In this document: positions 43,701-54,946 of the stretch, piece by piece | Layout of the letters: each line of letters starts with the position of its first letter | Numbering within the stretch: position 1 is the stretch's first letter | Assembly: GCF_026151205.1 (NCBI RefSeq) | Contig: NC_087081.1 | Location: 10,913,113-10,977,112, forward strand | DNA: 64,000 bases | Origin: Bolinopsis microptera | Taxonomy: Eukaryota > Ctenophora > Tentaculata > Lobata > Bolinopsidae | Direction of reading: 5' to 3' | Notes under the pieces: model-generated | What the model was told of the DNA's origin: nothing | The model's database searches: none | Seen by the model: the letters and a program-made list of their open reading frames with translations, nothing else | Position numbers and translations under genes: made by a program

Positions 43701-46700
43701 TTCTAAGAATTCCCGGTCTGTAAAATTGGATTTAGTATGGTAACTTAAACATCTCAATAGTGAAATATACAACCTTAAAGCAGCAAAATATTTGATAACT
43801 AAACTTGAAAAAAGCTGAAATTGGCATGATAGATATTTTCTTGAGATGTTATCGGCAGTGCAATTTTCAAATACTTCTTATTTCTTACAAGTTTTAAAAA
43901 AATAATGAACTGAACGACGACAGACACTTAATACTTATTACTTTAATAAAGAAACCCATGTCTCAAAAATTATGAAATGAAAATTCTTTAAAAACTCACT
44001 ATTTATGAAAACATTTACTGCCTTTGATATATTTTCACCGTCATGATCTGCGACATTACAGTTAAAGGTTCCATTGTATTCTGCCACAAGTTTCGTCAAA
44101 GTGAGCTTAGAAATCAGTGTGAAGTTATCTTCAGTTCCATCAACAGTTTTTACATATTCATTAAAATCAAAATCTTTACTATGTGTCCAGGTGACAGAGG
44201 ACTTATCGACCAAGGGCTTTCCAACAATGATGCAATCTATTTCGATAACCCCATTAGTAAGTACTGATATTGTCTCTTTCGAGACATTCACCTGTGTTTG
44301 TCTCACTGAAATAGTAAATGTAGCGTCGTATACAATTAGGATCCTGTACTGCAGATTTTCAAAATGAGATAAATATTATGAATTTTAATGTAATTATGAT
44401 GTTTTTATTGTTAATGATTTAAACACAATATAAAACTTATCATAGCCTACAATTTTAAATAGTGGAAAGTAAATGTCATACCGGTTGTTAATTTGACCCC
44501 TGACTCGTTCTCTATCTGACCACTCCGGCCTTCATTGTATCCCTTACACATATAGTCACCGTCCGAGTCGTACTCAGGTGTAAAATTATGTGTACAAGTT
44601 AGTACATGTTCACCAGAACATGTGAGGGATTCCACTGATCCATCTTTTTTCCATGTTTTGGTTCCTGCTAATTCAAATTAGAGTTCCATCAAATGATAAT
44701 TCAAAAATATGACAACATTTTATAATTATCATGACTAATCAAGTATTCAAGCAATTAAAAGTGGATACCGGTGATAATAACGCCAGTTTGGTAATAAAGA
44801 AACACTCACCTAGATTAGGCAGGATAAGATCAACCTGGTGGGGTGACAGCCCACCTTCAACTTTACAGGTGATGATTTTATCCTCGTGGTAAGTAATAGT
44901 TTCTTCTGAACCTTGTTTTGTTGATTGTGTGAAGTTATCACCATTCATTAATGTCATAGCAGAGTTTGAAACAATTTGAAAGAGCAATTATAATCATATG
45001 AAATTCTTATCATTCGAAGATTCATCCTTTGGGATTGAGACCACGCAAAATGAACTTAACTTACATATTAGAGAATAAAAGTAATAATATCAACTAACTG
45101 GGTGTGATTGTAGCCACGACATCTTTGTACACTGTGACAGAAAATTCCATAGTATCAGTCATTACACCATTGTTCATTGCTCTGTTTTCGGCAGTAACCG
45201 TAAAAGTCCCATCATAGGCCCAATTTACATCTTTTGCTCCGATCGTTTTTGTGCACGTCAGTGTATTGGTCCCAGTGCACACGTTTGAATCACCTTCCCA
45301 ATGAAAAATGTTGATAGTTTCAATGTCCAACTTCACCAAGTGTGGTGACCGACCACCATTAAGTTGAAAGTTATAAACCAATGAGGTCCCAAAATCAACT
45401 TTGATATTGTCTATCTGATCAATCTTCACGTTTCTGACTGAAAGAAAATAATCATAATAAACTGTTTTCTTCATGTGCTGACTTTTTTTCCTAGCGGTAT
45501 AAAAACATAATATACTTAAATCAATAGAATCATAATGATGAAGATATTTGAGAATTTTAATTCATAATTCATATATAAGTAAACAAACAAGAAAAATAAA
45601 TCAAAGATCACAATTATATATACATAAAATACTTTGTTAAATGTTCACGTTCATAAAATGATGATTATGGGGCTCAATAAAAAGTCTCGAAAAATACCAG
45701 AATTACTCAAAATCAATCAAAGGATAAAAATTTCCCAAAAACGATCAAAGACATGCAAGCACCTACAACGTACCAATTCAATAATAGCAGACTAGCAGTA
45801 TCAGTATGCAGATTATAGTTCATTATCAGCTCTACAATATTTATTCCCATTTAAATAGACAATTTGCTTTATAGATTTAAAATAATATCTTTTATAAGTG
45901 AATACTATGGTTTCAACTTTAAAACAAATTTCAGAGCCAATCAAACAAGCATTCAGTCAGAAAATTTCATAGATGGATATGAATTTTTTCTTCGTGCCAA
46001 AAAGTAGAGGCAGAACAATCTTAATCAACAAATTATCAAATACCCAATCAAAAGGTATGCTGACAAACCCTGACAGTTCACAACACTGATTATAATCGTG
46101 GGTGATTTTATAAACTAAACATGTATCAGAATAATCAGACAGACACATCTGTTGTTGACCGGGCTATCTCCTTACCAACGACAGCACTTTTAGAAGATTC
46201 GTCTGCCCTTTCCTGATTTTCTAAAGCATTATTCTTCCCAGTACACTTGTAGGAGCCGTTGCTGTCATATGTTATGTTGTTTATTGTATGAACGTACTCA
46301 AGGGAACTTTTCCCTTGAATAACTTTGTCGGACTGATCTGTTTTGTCGTGCTGGATGATTTTAGAAGTGATATTAGCGCTATTAGTAAAGTACACCGACA
46401 GGAAGAAGGGAGTTCTACCACCTTCAACTTTACATGTTAACTTTAATTCAGTTCCAAAATCAACTTCGTCAGATCCAGCACTAGAAGTTATTGAAGCTTT
46501 GACATTTCTTACGATAACAACTGCCACGGTCTTACTCTCAGTGTAAACAGTGGTGGAGTCAGCTGGAATCGTATTGTATCCGGTGCAATTGTAGTCTCCT
46601 GAAGCATTACAGCTGTATGTGTATAGGAATATAGAAAAACCTTGAAATAATCAAAAATAAAAACAATTCAAAAGATAAATATAGATATTGTTAACGTATT

Positions 46701-49700
46701 TTAAACTTGACAAAATCTCCCCGGCAACAGCATAGAACAATAATGTACCGAATCACCCCAATGAGCTATTGGGGATTTATTTCGCATTAATAAAAAAACA
46801 GATAAATTCATTTTGTTAAGATTTTACCAGTATTGTCGAAGGTGGTAGACGCTACTTTGTGAACACATTCTATTTCATTGTCTCCGGTGCAAGTAAACGT
46901 ATTTTGTACACTTCCCCTGGTAATAATTATGAAATAGCCATGAGTTGATCGGGTCACATTAAATTGCTATTAATTCCAATACCGACATCTATCTAAATAC
47001 AGACTGTAACGTTATAATAAAGGACCGGCAATAGAATATATACGTGGTTCTTATCAAGGACTTGGTATAATACTTACGAAGTATCACGATTCCATATTAA
47101 TATGGAACCATCTGGAAGATTCATAGTAGCTTTGTGTGGTTGATTGCCACCTTCGATGTTACAGGTAATACGTAGTAAGGAACCATCCCATTCCAACTCA
47201 CTTTCACTGAAGTAAAATATAATATGAACATGGTTTGAATCTCAAATTCTCATCGTTAAGACAAAGGATCTACCCTATTAATCAAGAGACCAAATAAATA
47301 ATATTACTTAAGGAAATAAAATATAATTGTTTATATTTGATAATCAATGGGGCCTACCTGGGAGGGGAAAGTTGAGTCAACACAGTTTGCGATATTTGCA
47401 AAGTTTGGTTGACTTCTCTGATTACTTCCTTGCTTTCAAGAGCATAATTTTTACTGATGCACGTATATCGACCTCCATTTGTATACCCTAAAAATTATTT
47501 TTCAAACGACTTTACAAATTTGGTAATATTATCATGGAATAAAATATTTACTTTTCAACGTTTAACACAAAAAGAAAAAGAAATTTTACGGAACAAAATT
47601 AAAGTTTGGTCTTTATTAACAAATTAAATCACATTATATAGATAAGATTCGTAACACTGCAGATTTCACTTTAAAATACACATTATTCAAGCAAAGAAAG
47701 ATATTTCTAATGTAATAAATCTTGTGATTAAGACCTAATACTCACCGATATTAGTTACACTATGAACACATTCGAATTTGTAGAACGTCAAAGCGGTGCA
47801 ATCACTATCAGTAGCCTGATTGTCCCAATTTATCACCAAACTTCCATCCTTTTCCAGAGCAATATTATGAGGAGGTCGGTACCCTTCAGCAATGCAGGAG
47901 ATCGTCAACTGTGAACCTTTGTCCACTATATCAAAATTAGATATCGTACTCGTCACATCTCTAACTGAAAGAGCCATATTTCTATGGAGAAAGTTCTCCA
48001 ACTCAAGTACCTGTCACCTCAAATAAAATGTTATGATTTTGTAGAAGAGTACCTTATGAAACCAATTAGTTTGTAAGTTTGCCAATAACAAACTAACGCA
48101 ATAAGGGAATTTTACCTTCAGATACATTTAATTATTGACAAACAGCCGTTTTCTTTAACGACAAACGTTTTCAGTAACTTTGAATTATCATTATTAATAA
48201 TCTTCATCGTGAATTCTTATTATTTATGATCATCAAAAATAATATTAATTCCAGGATCACACCACACTAACCCACTATGACGTCCACCTCATCTTCAGCG
48301 TCTTGTTCTGCCATCAAAGCAGCTTTATTCTTGGACAAACACTTGTAGGTTCCAATATCATCATAACCGGAGTTTGTAACACTGCTAACATACGTCAAGG
48401 TATTTCCACCATCATCCACTGTTACAGAGTCTGGAGTCTTTGATGCTGTGGTGTCATATAAAACAAGGTCTTTAGGCGTTGAACTGTCGAAAGGAGTCTG
48501 AATTAGCTCAAGATAGAATGGAATCCTGCCACCTTCTGCGACACAAGTTATTTTGAATTCGTTTCCATAATAAACTTCGTTTAAATTCGAAGTTATGGTA
48601 TCTGTTAGCTGCAACTCCACGTTTTTAACAACAACTAAGGACCCAGTCGCCAAACTACTCCTCTCATTGGTTTCACCAGGGAGTTTATTATAACCGGTGC
48701 AACTGTACTGCCCTGCAATCAATATAACCAGTAATTTACCAACCAAATTTACACGTCAAAGATAAACTACATCCATTAATAAGTGGGATTGTATCAGATG
48801 ACATACCTTCAATAAATATAATTATTACAAACAGTGCTAAATTGATTCGCATCTAATCGAACAGCAAAAATAGTTCTTGAATGTTCAGTTATATCAAACC
48901 TTCGTTGGAATAGACTGGACTGGACATCTCATACTTGCAAACTAGATTAAATTCTCCAGTACACGTCAATGAATTTCCTGAACTGAAATTGTGTATTTTT
49001 GAAGGGTATTTCAGTCTTTTTAGTATACTTTGAAGCTCTGATATGAAAAATATTCCACTAGTTTAAATTGGATGATTTTATTTCGGATTAGCGGAAGTTA
49101 AATCAATATTTTTTCCTTTACCTGCCTCGCTGCCAAGTCATGTCGGTACTACTGTCCGGAATGTTGAGAGTTACTTTGTGAGGTTTATCGCCTCCTTCGA
49201 CATTACACGTAATAGTGTATGCAGACCCATAGGTTATTTCTGTTTCACTGCAAAAAGTATCAGTCTATCCAGTGCTATTATTTAAAACATCAGTTTTGTC
49301 TGGGTTACAGAAAATATTGTTATATTGGCGGCGTATGTCAATATATCTGTTTTGTAGCTTGATAGTTGACTAAAGACTACACATCTAACTCGCACGAGTT
49401 AACTTATAAATTAAACGACTAGTATCATGACATTGCAGTTTAATTAGTTTTAACCTCGCAGGAGTAAGGGACACCACAACAGTCTTAGATACAAATATTT
49501 GAACAGATTTGAAATCTGTTCGCACTGCATTTCCCGCTACTTTGTTCAATCCAGTGCAAGTGTATGTACCTCCAACAGAGTAATCTGAAGTTATTCATCA
49601 TGTTTTATCATTTTAAATAGGATTTAATTTTGTTTAACCTTAATGATATATTCAATACTACTGCAACTGATAACAGTTCTTAAATTCTGACGTTGCGTAC

Positions 49701-52700
49701 TTCACACAAAAACGTCTTATCTAGCAATTTATTGTTTCAACGGCGTTTAATGTACCGTTAACAGTGTGTGTATATGTGCACTTCTTGGAATAGTCTCCGT
49801 CATCAGTACAGGGGAACACTCCAGTAGAGATCGCAGTACCTTCATGTGCGAGAGTAACACTGTGGGGTTTTCGTCCTGTAAAGTGTAAAACATCAAGGAA
49901 TAAGTAACATGGTACCAAGCAAATAAATTCCATTTCTAATCTTAAGATTTAGAACAACTGGTGAAGTTTCTTTATTCCATAAAAGTTGTAACTCACACAC
50001 TCTCATAACTACCTCCAGTTGCTGTACAGGTTATAGTAAAGGCATTCCCAAAAGATGGTTCATCAGTACTGGCTGAGAGGGAGACAGTTACATCAGACAC
50101 TACGGTCAGAGTTTTGGTGTCATTATCTGTTTGTGTGCCGCCATTGTCATTTTCTCCTTCACAAGTATAGTCGCTTGTGTCAGTTAATTTCAAGGGATTG
50201 ATAGAGTACTCGTACGAGAGGTGGTACGTTTCTTTGCCTACAGTGGAGTCGCTGCCACCAGTATAAGATTTGACGACCTGAGTCCCCTTTTTGAAGATTA
50301 GTTTCGTTGGTAGAGGACTTCCTTCAACTTTGCATGTGAAAGTAACAGAGGATCCTTTTGGAAGTTCAGAATTAGCTGGTGACTGGATTATTGTAGCGTC
50401 CACATTTCCCACTGAAAATAATGCCTTTTATTTCTAGTCGAAAAATCAAGGTCTGAACAGATATTACTGAAAAGTGAAAGAGCCTAGTTCCTGCAACGTT
50501 ATGTGCCGATAATTTAAGGAATTGTGGTTTCTTTGATGAAGAATTATAATAAGGTTAACAAATTATTTTTGCTCACCAATCTCTAGGGTGAGAGAATCAG
50601 ATGATTTATAATATGGTTGAGCGACACCATTTTCCCCCTTACATGTATACACTCCAGAATTTGTATACAATGCAGAGGAAAACACTTTTATGCAAGTCTT
50701 AGTAGTAGTTCCAGAGCACGTCATCGCAATAGTTGAAGCTAAACTGTCGATTGTTTTTGATAATACAGGTTCACGGGGTTCAGGGTATCCTTTAACAACG
50801 CAGGTTAGCGTGACTGAATTTCCTTTGTCAGCAGGGTTTTTACTGACTGTAAGTTCTGTTGTACTTTCTGAAATGAACAAGACTATGAGTCAAGTAGGTG
50901 AAGAATTAAGGGAATTTAATATTTTCTCAATCTACAAAAAAAGTTGTTGCTTTAAATGATCTTATTTAATTTGAAAAACATAGTTGCTCCTACTAAAGTT
51001 GCTACAATCAGAATAACTGTCACCGTATGATAAGGTAGCGTCGTCAAAAGCTGAGTTCACTATAGCTGATGCACTAGCAGTAGTGCTTTTATACCACTTT
51101 GTTTCGACAGCGCATTTGTAATCCCCTGCATCTTCCAGTTTGAAGTTATTTACATTAACCACATAGTTTATCTTATCAGTAGAACTGCATGTAACATCCC
51201 CACTAGAGCTTGAAGTCAAACAATCAAAACTCAGAGAGTTCGGTCCGCTGATAGTTACAGATTTTATAGGATATCCACCCACAGTACATGTAATTGTAGC
51301 TGCAGTATCGCCTTGTACACTAACAGTTGTTGGAGTGAACCCAGCAGAAGGGAAAGCTGCAATGATATTATTAGACGGACGTCGACATTATATGATATTA
51401 TTAGTCAGCATCAATATGATTATTCTTTAAAAACTTTATAATAGTACAATACATAGATTGTACCGATGTTAGTATCATCAACTATAACATACGACTTATC
51501 ATCATAATATATCAGAACTGGCATTCTAAAGTTACTTTCTATCATGAAACTTACCAGCAATGACAACGTTTGTCGTCTTCTGATACCACAACATTTTGTT
51601 TGGATCATTAGACATCCCGCATTGGTAAACTCCACTTTTATCAGATGTAATACTTGGGCCGAAATCATATATTTCAGTGACTGATAAACCAGTCAATTGA
51701 TCGGGCATTTTATACACTGCATTTTGAAACACAGTGTTTCCAGAACTAAGGGACCCCTTACATCCTATTTCGAACGGAGTGTGAGACTTCGTGTTATCAA
51801 AAGTGTCATACCACATGTAGTCTGGAGGAGACTTTGAGAATGTGAATTTGAGCATCGGGTTAATCTCAGCAACTGAAAAATAATTAGAAAATAACAATGT
51901 CATACTTATACCAGTTCATGACCTTATAATAATCTTTCCACTTTTGAAATTTAAAATCGAAACAGACCTCATTATTAGCTATTTTTGAAATTTGATGAAA
52001 AGTGAATACATTTGATTCCTTAGTAATTAACTACTTTTACTTACGAGAGCTAGTAAACGTGACATCCTCCGACGAGACATCAGAATTACACTCTGAATCA
52101 AGAATCTCACACGTAAAAGTAGCTGTGCCAACAGAGTCGATTGTAACAATATGTTCCCTTGTGTCTGCTATAAGGTTTTTTATGCTGTCTTTCCACTGGT
52201 ATTGAGCATCGTAGCTACCACCGGACGTCCTACATGCAGCTCCACACATCAGTAACACCTTGTCACCAACATTGGGGTTAAGTTTGAGCTTCCCAGTATC
52301 ATCTACAGAAAGCACCATGTATCCTGTAATTATATCTAGTGGCTTGACCGGATAATCCTTCTCTGAAAGAATGATTTAACTATAATTTTACAGATCGTTT
52401 TAATTTATAACCTTCACTAAGGTCTAATATTGTCAGTGTTCATTGGATGTTCTGGAATAATTGAATTATACAAATTTCACAACTCACTAAACTCCGATTT
52501 TATTCTAAGTTTTATTAACTACAATCCTAGGACCCTACATTGTAAATCGAATTGTACATTCGTTTCCATGTAGCACTTCGCCTACCTATAGGAACTGTAA
52601 GGACTGTTGACCCTAAGAGAACTTCTTGTTTGTTGACTCTAGACACTGCCTTACACAAATATTTTCCTTTATCACTTGTTCGTACACTAACAATTACCAG

Positions 52701-54086
52701 ATCATACCGATCAACTGTGCTCAGTGTGACTTCATAATCCCCAGCAAATTCAAATTCATAATTGTCAAATTTAGTGGGATTGTAGTAAGTCCACATATTA
52801 TCATGGTTATCCTCCACTCTACCCGATTCTCCTTCTTTAAACCACTGTACATCGTAAGGTTCTCCATTTGTTATAGATGTATCAAAATCGGTTTCGTTTG
52901 CATTACATTGTATTCTGAGCATATAAACCCCTGCTTCAGTTTCTTCATCTGGTGTTGTTACCACCTGGTCTATGTAGCTCTTTCCAGTACTATCGTATTC
53001 GATATTGTCTGATAGAAAGGGCTAGTTACGAACAGAAGTTTTACCCTTCCAGGTATTTCGATATAACTCGACATTTATATAAAATACTGATTACATACGA
53101 TAATGAATCATAAAATTTATTGCCTCATTTTCTATATTAAACCAATTAGCAATGTTCCTAATTTACTTATATTAATGTGGTAATTTAAACTGTTTCAAAA
53201 AGAATGCAGACTAACTACTAAGCACTTTCCCATTTACTTACCTGTCAAGGCATATTTGACTGTTGCAACATCACTGAGAATAATATCGTCTCCATAAGTA
53301 GCTTTACACTGGAACAAATTATCCTCTCCACTCTCATCAACATCAGCTGCTTGTACTACATACTCTGTTCCTGTAGCTCCACTAATCAGGTCTGTGTTCT
53401 CAGGAGGTGTGTTGAAAGCTGTACCTAGCTTGTACCAGGAGTATGATATACCAGTTCTTCTCGTAGTTACACAGGACAAAGTAACAGTTCCACCAGAATT
53501 AACAGTTTTTGACACAGGTTGTGATGTGAACTTGAATATATCAGGTCCTGATAATAGAAACATATTACTATTGACTATTGAGTATTGAGATATTGGGTAT
53601 AATTTGGGATTAGCATTTAATGCAGGTATCGAATTTGATAAAACAATATAAAGACTATTTACCGCATTTTGATCTGATGATAAGAAGACACAGCACGAAT
53701 CTGAAATAATATTTTTCAGTTTTGAGAAAAAGATATTCGAATATTAACTTCACATTTTTCGGTATTCCATGGTCATGGTTCCAATTGCAGCAAAATCAGT
53801 TATATTGTTACATAGACAATTCAAGTTATCTGTGGTTCGATTTGATCTTGTTTATTATTCATCTTTATTTATTGTATTGAACATTTAATTGAGATAATTA
53901 TGAAGGTGGGACGCTTCTTTAAAAGACTTATTTTCGATAATATGTATTTTTCTCTGAAAAGAATATTCGATACGTCCGTCCAATAAAAATTATAGTAGCA
54001 CTACAATGTACTATCTTTGAAGTGTGACATACAGAAAGAATGATGAATTGTATAAACTTGACTTACAAAAGCAAGAAGTTGTTCAT
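25799..54086 (-). CDS. Multi-Ig single-pass receptor with long tyrosine-rich cytoplasmic tail (41 exons)
   Basis: All phases agree over 41 exons (2,232 codons plus stop). Order: signal peptide (54086-54067, 53700-53663); ectodomain exons 53547-53242, 53008-52586, 52362-52045, 51872-51555, 51356-51024, 50867-50577, 50411-50013, 49875-49756, 49584-49455, 49247-49122, 48982-48900, 48712-48272, 47964-47746, 47487-47358, 47206-47078, 46916-46828, 46598-46176, 45437-45099, 44905-44810, 44664-44482, 44305-44000, 43717-43625, 43487-43402, 43219-43084; transmembrane exon 42656-42558; then 14 tail exons to 25951-25799. I see about 17 Ig-like domains (C-x-V-x-G and Y-x-C core patterns), with first cysteines mostly in contexts such as TCKVEGG. 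Tail tyrosines sit in YATV, YADV, YGTI-type motifs. The architecture is that of a cell-surface recognition or signalling receptor, comparable in layout to invertebrate Ig allorecognition receptors such as Hydractinia Alr proteins; orthology is not claimed. The 44905 acceptor is the least certain boundary. Confidence 0.85.
26584..26608 (+). repeat. Poly(G) tract, 25 bases
   Basis: An uninterrupted G run in a receptor 1 intron; can form G-quadruplex structures on the + strand. Confidence 0.9.
26953..27615. mobile_element. GC-rich giant palindrome made of GGACTCCGAGCGG units
   Basis: The outer arms GGCACTATCCGTCGCGGAGT and ACTCCGCGACGGATAGTGCC lie about 620 bp apart. Inside, AAAATGTATTTACACTGGAC (about 27072) is mirrored by the reverse complement at about 27515-27536, and ACTTTAAAGT palindromes lie in both halves. 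Nearly all of the 660 bp is built from C/G-rich GGCGGACTCCGAGCG words in both orientations, in sharp contrast to the AT-rich intron around it. A foldback transposon is likely. Confidence 0.7.
28214..28430. mobile_element. Possible hAT-like miniature element remnant
   Basis: Starts CAGGGCCGTAA and ends TTACGCCACTG, inverted-repeat ends of the CAG-G-G-CGTA type common in hAT elements. The flanking 8-mers are not clearly identical. Confidence 0.4.
28728..28832. repeat. 10-bp tandem repeat next to a receptor 1 donor site
   Basis: About ten copies of GTGTATCACA / GTGTGTCACA directly on the intron side of the donor of exon 28918-28844. Confidence 0.85.
29824..30489. repeat. 19-bp minisatellite with 35 CACGTG boxes (array 1)
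   Basis: Unit TGTCACGTGCCAGAACCCT repeated 35 times, almost without variation (one unit has an extra A). Each unit has the palindromic E-box CACGTG. The array lies in a receptor 1 intron. The unit is open in all three + frames only because it lacks stop triplets; it is not a gene. Confidence 0.95.
30511..30541 (-). pseudogene. Truncated duplicate of a receptor tail exon
   Basis: The donor end of the 31068-30994 exon (coding for PYNMADRQ and the donor CAG|GTAAC) is repeated here, but the 5' part with its YADV motif and acceptor is missing. The flanking intron (TTAACTGGTATCAAACCATT) matches 29745-29822, so exon plus intron were duplicated with the minisatellite and then partly lost. Confidence 0.8.
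30628..30969. repeat. 19-bp minisatellite (array 2), 18 units
   Basis: Same unit as array 1; 16 of 18 units keep CACGTG and two have CCCGTG. The flanks on both sides match array 1, so the two arrays come from a duplication of about 480-690 bp. Confidence 0.93.
33693..34212. repeat. 20/21-bp minisatellite, about 25 units, with splice-site-like motifs
   Basis: Units ACCTCCTAAAACTCACCCCTT and a variant one base shorter alternate irregularly. On the gene (-) strand each reads AAGGGGTGAGTTTTAGGAGG followed by TAAGG, so it holds the donor-like sequences GGGGTGAGT and GAGGTAAGG and the acceptor-like TTTTAGG. It lies in the receptor 1 intron between tail exons 35142-35047 and 32420-32397. Confidence 0.9.
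35698..35771. repeat. 16-bp tandem repeat ACACTGAACACATTTT
   Basis: About four and a half copies in a receptor 1 intron. Confidence 0.8.
36368..36486. mobile_element. Miniature element, family E (119 bp)
   Basis: Ends CGTATTGGGGGCTACC and GGCTGCCCAATGCCCCCC-AATACG are inverted repeats. The interior (CTATACCTATTTTGAAATCG) matches 58270-58290 and 60525-60540, the two halves around the reverse transcriptase at 58.5-60.5 kb. Confidence 0.6.
38640..39603. mobile_element. GGCCGGGG-rich foldback element
   Basis: The left end TGCATCGTGATCGGTGGTC and right end GACCACTGATCGTGATGCA are imperfect inverted repeats. Both halves hold arrays of GGCCGGGGCCGGGG with AT-rich sequence between. It lies in a receptor 1 intron. 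Open frames rich in Pro/Ala/Gly here are by-products of the composition. Confidence 0.65.
38712..38807. mobile_element. hAT-type miniature element nested in the foldback
   Basis: 96 bp, starts CAGTGGCGTAACG and ends CGTTACGCCACTG, flanked by perfect 8-bp direct repeats CCGGGGCC (38704-38711, 38808-38815). The ends and the 8-bp duplication are the hAT signature. Confidence 0.8.
41507..42273. mobile_element. Tc1/mariner-like non-autonomous element, 767 bp
   Basis: Perfect 34-bp terminal inverted repeats (CAGGGTGGGCCAAAAGTCAG onward, reverse complement at 42240-42273), flanked on both sides by TA, the target of this superfamily. The interior open frames (41562-41774, 42009-42218) show no transposase motif. 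The perfect ends imply a recent insertion. It lies in the receptor 1 intron after the first tail exon. Confidence 0.85.
42558..42656 (-). other. Receptor 1 transmembrane exon
   Basis: Encodes VILGGGIGGGVVFIVLIAVV-VFFILRRIK: a glycine-zipper start (GGGIGGG), a hydrophobic helix, then a basic stop-transfer. There is no charged residue inside the helix, so pairing with a charged adaptor of the DAP12 kind is not suggested. Confidence 0.9.
43084..53547 (-). other. Receptor 1 ectodomain: about 17 Ig-like domains
   Basis: The first seven domains are each one exon, mostly phase 1-1, the classic shuffled-Ig arrangement. Later domains are spread over two or three exons, and 48712-48272 and 46598-46176 each fuse the end of one domain to the start of the next. 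Repeated linker phrases (VRNV, VKNV, VRDV) mark domain starts, and the phrase VEGG with a following P-H marks the B-C turn in several. This shows the membrane-proximal domains arose by internal duplication. The last, split domain includes a Ser/Thr-rich insert (ETTERPTITST). Confidence 0.8.
53663..54086 (-). CDS. Receptor 1 signal-peptide exons
   Basis: A 20-nt exon (54086-54067) gives MNNFLL, which joins in phase to 53700-53663 to give L-FVLCLLIIRSKCG and then PDIFKF of the first Ig domain. This is a short, clean hydrophobic signal sequence. Another ATG 12 bases upstream runs into a stop at once. Confidence 0.7.
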
Positions 54087-54469
54087 GTTGACATGGTCGT
54101 ATCTCCATTGAAGTTAGCTACACCATAGTAACACTATATAATTTAGTTTAAGTGTTATTTTAAAAACATTGTAGTATAATCATTTTGAAATGATTGCAAA
54201 ATAGTGCTTTTAAAAAATAACTTGTTTCATTAGATAAAGAAAGTTGACATGGCCTCTTACTATATTAGGATCAGCAAATAATTGTACATTTATATTACTT
54301 TAGTAGTAAACATCTAACATAGGTAGTATCCAAAAAGCATGATGTGAACTTATCTCGTAAGGTAGTTTAACAAGCTTACCACCGAGTGAAATTCGAGTGC
54401 AATTATGTGATTTATGAACCCTGCTTGCGAAAATGTGAACCATGTTTTCGATGATATGAACCCTTCTTG
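54087..54469. other. 5' flank of receptor 1
   Basis: Should hold the receptor 1 promoter and 5' UTR. AT-rich, no distinct element seen before the 8-bp duplication at 54470. Confidence 0.35.
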
Positions 54470-54946
54470 GGCTGTACGGGGGGGGGGGGGGGGGGGGGCC
54501 AATGACTACCAATGGAGACTAATGGGGACTAAAAATCATGGGGACTGGAGGTTAACTCGTTGACGTAATTCACCATTTGTCCCCATAAGTCCCCAGAATT
54601 TTTGACAGTTATTTATGGTTTCCAAGTTAGTTTAATAACGATACGATCGAGATGTTTTGTCCAAGATAAGAGTAGGATAAACCTGACTTAAAAGTAAAAT
54701 GATAAGCCCGGTTGTAATGTGTTCTACCACTGTACAAGTCAGTTCAGATTGAGGTAAATTGAAGTTTAGCTCTCGTGAAGGTAGAAGTAGCCGACTCGCT
54801 GAACTATCTGAATCTTATAATCGAATGAAAAATCATGAATTAACCCTTCGACTTACCCTCCTAATACACTTAAAGATGTTAGATGATGGGTGAATGAGTA
54901 TTTATAACAGCCGTTCTGTGAACAGACTTGGTGATCTTTATTTTAA

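Noticed and set aside
44905-44993. Longer exon start giving MLFQIVSNSAMTLMNGDNF before the Ig strand
   Set aside because: No AG acceptor lies upstream in a matching phase, whereas CAG at 44908-44906 restores the phase and the usual domain spacing.
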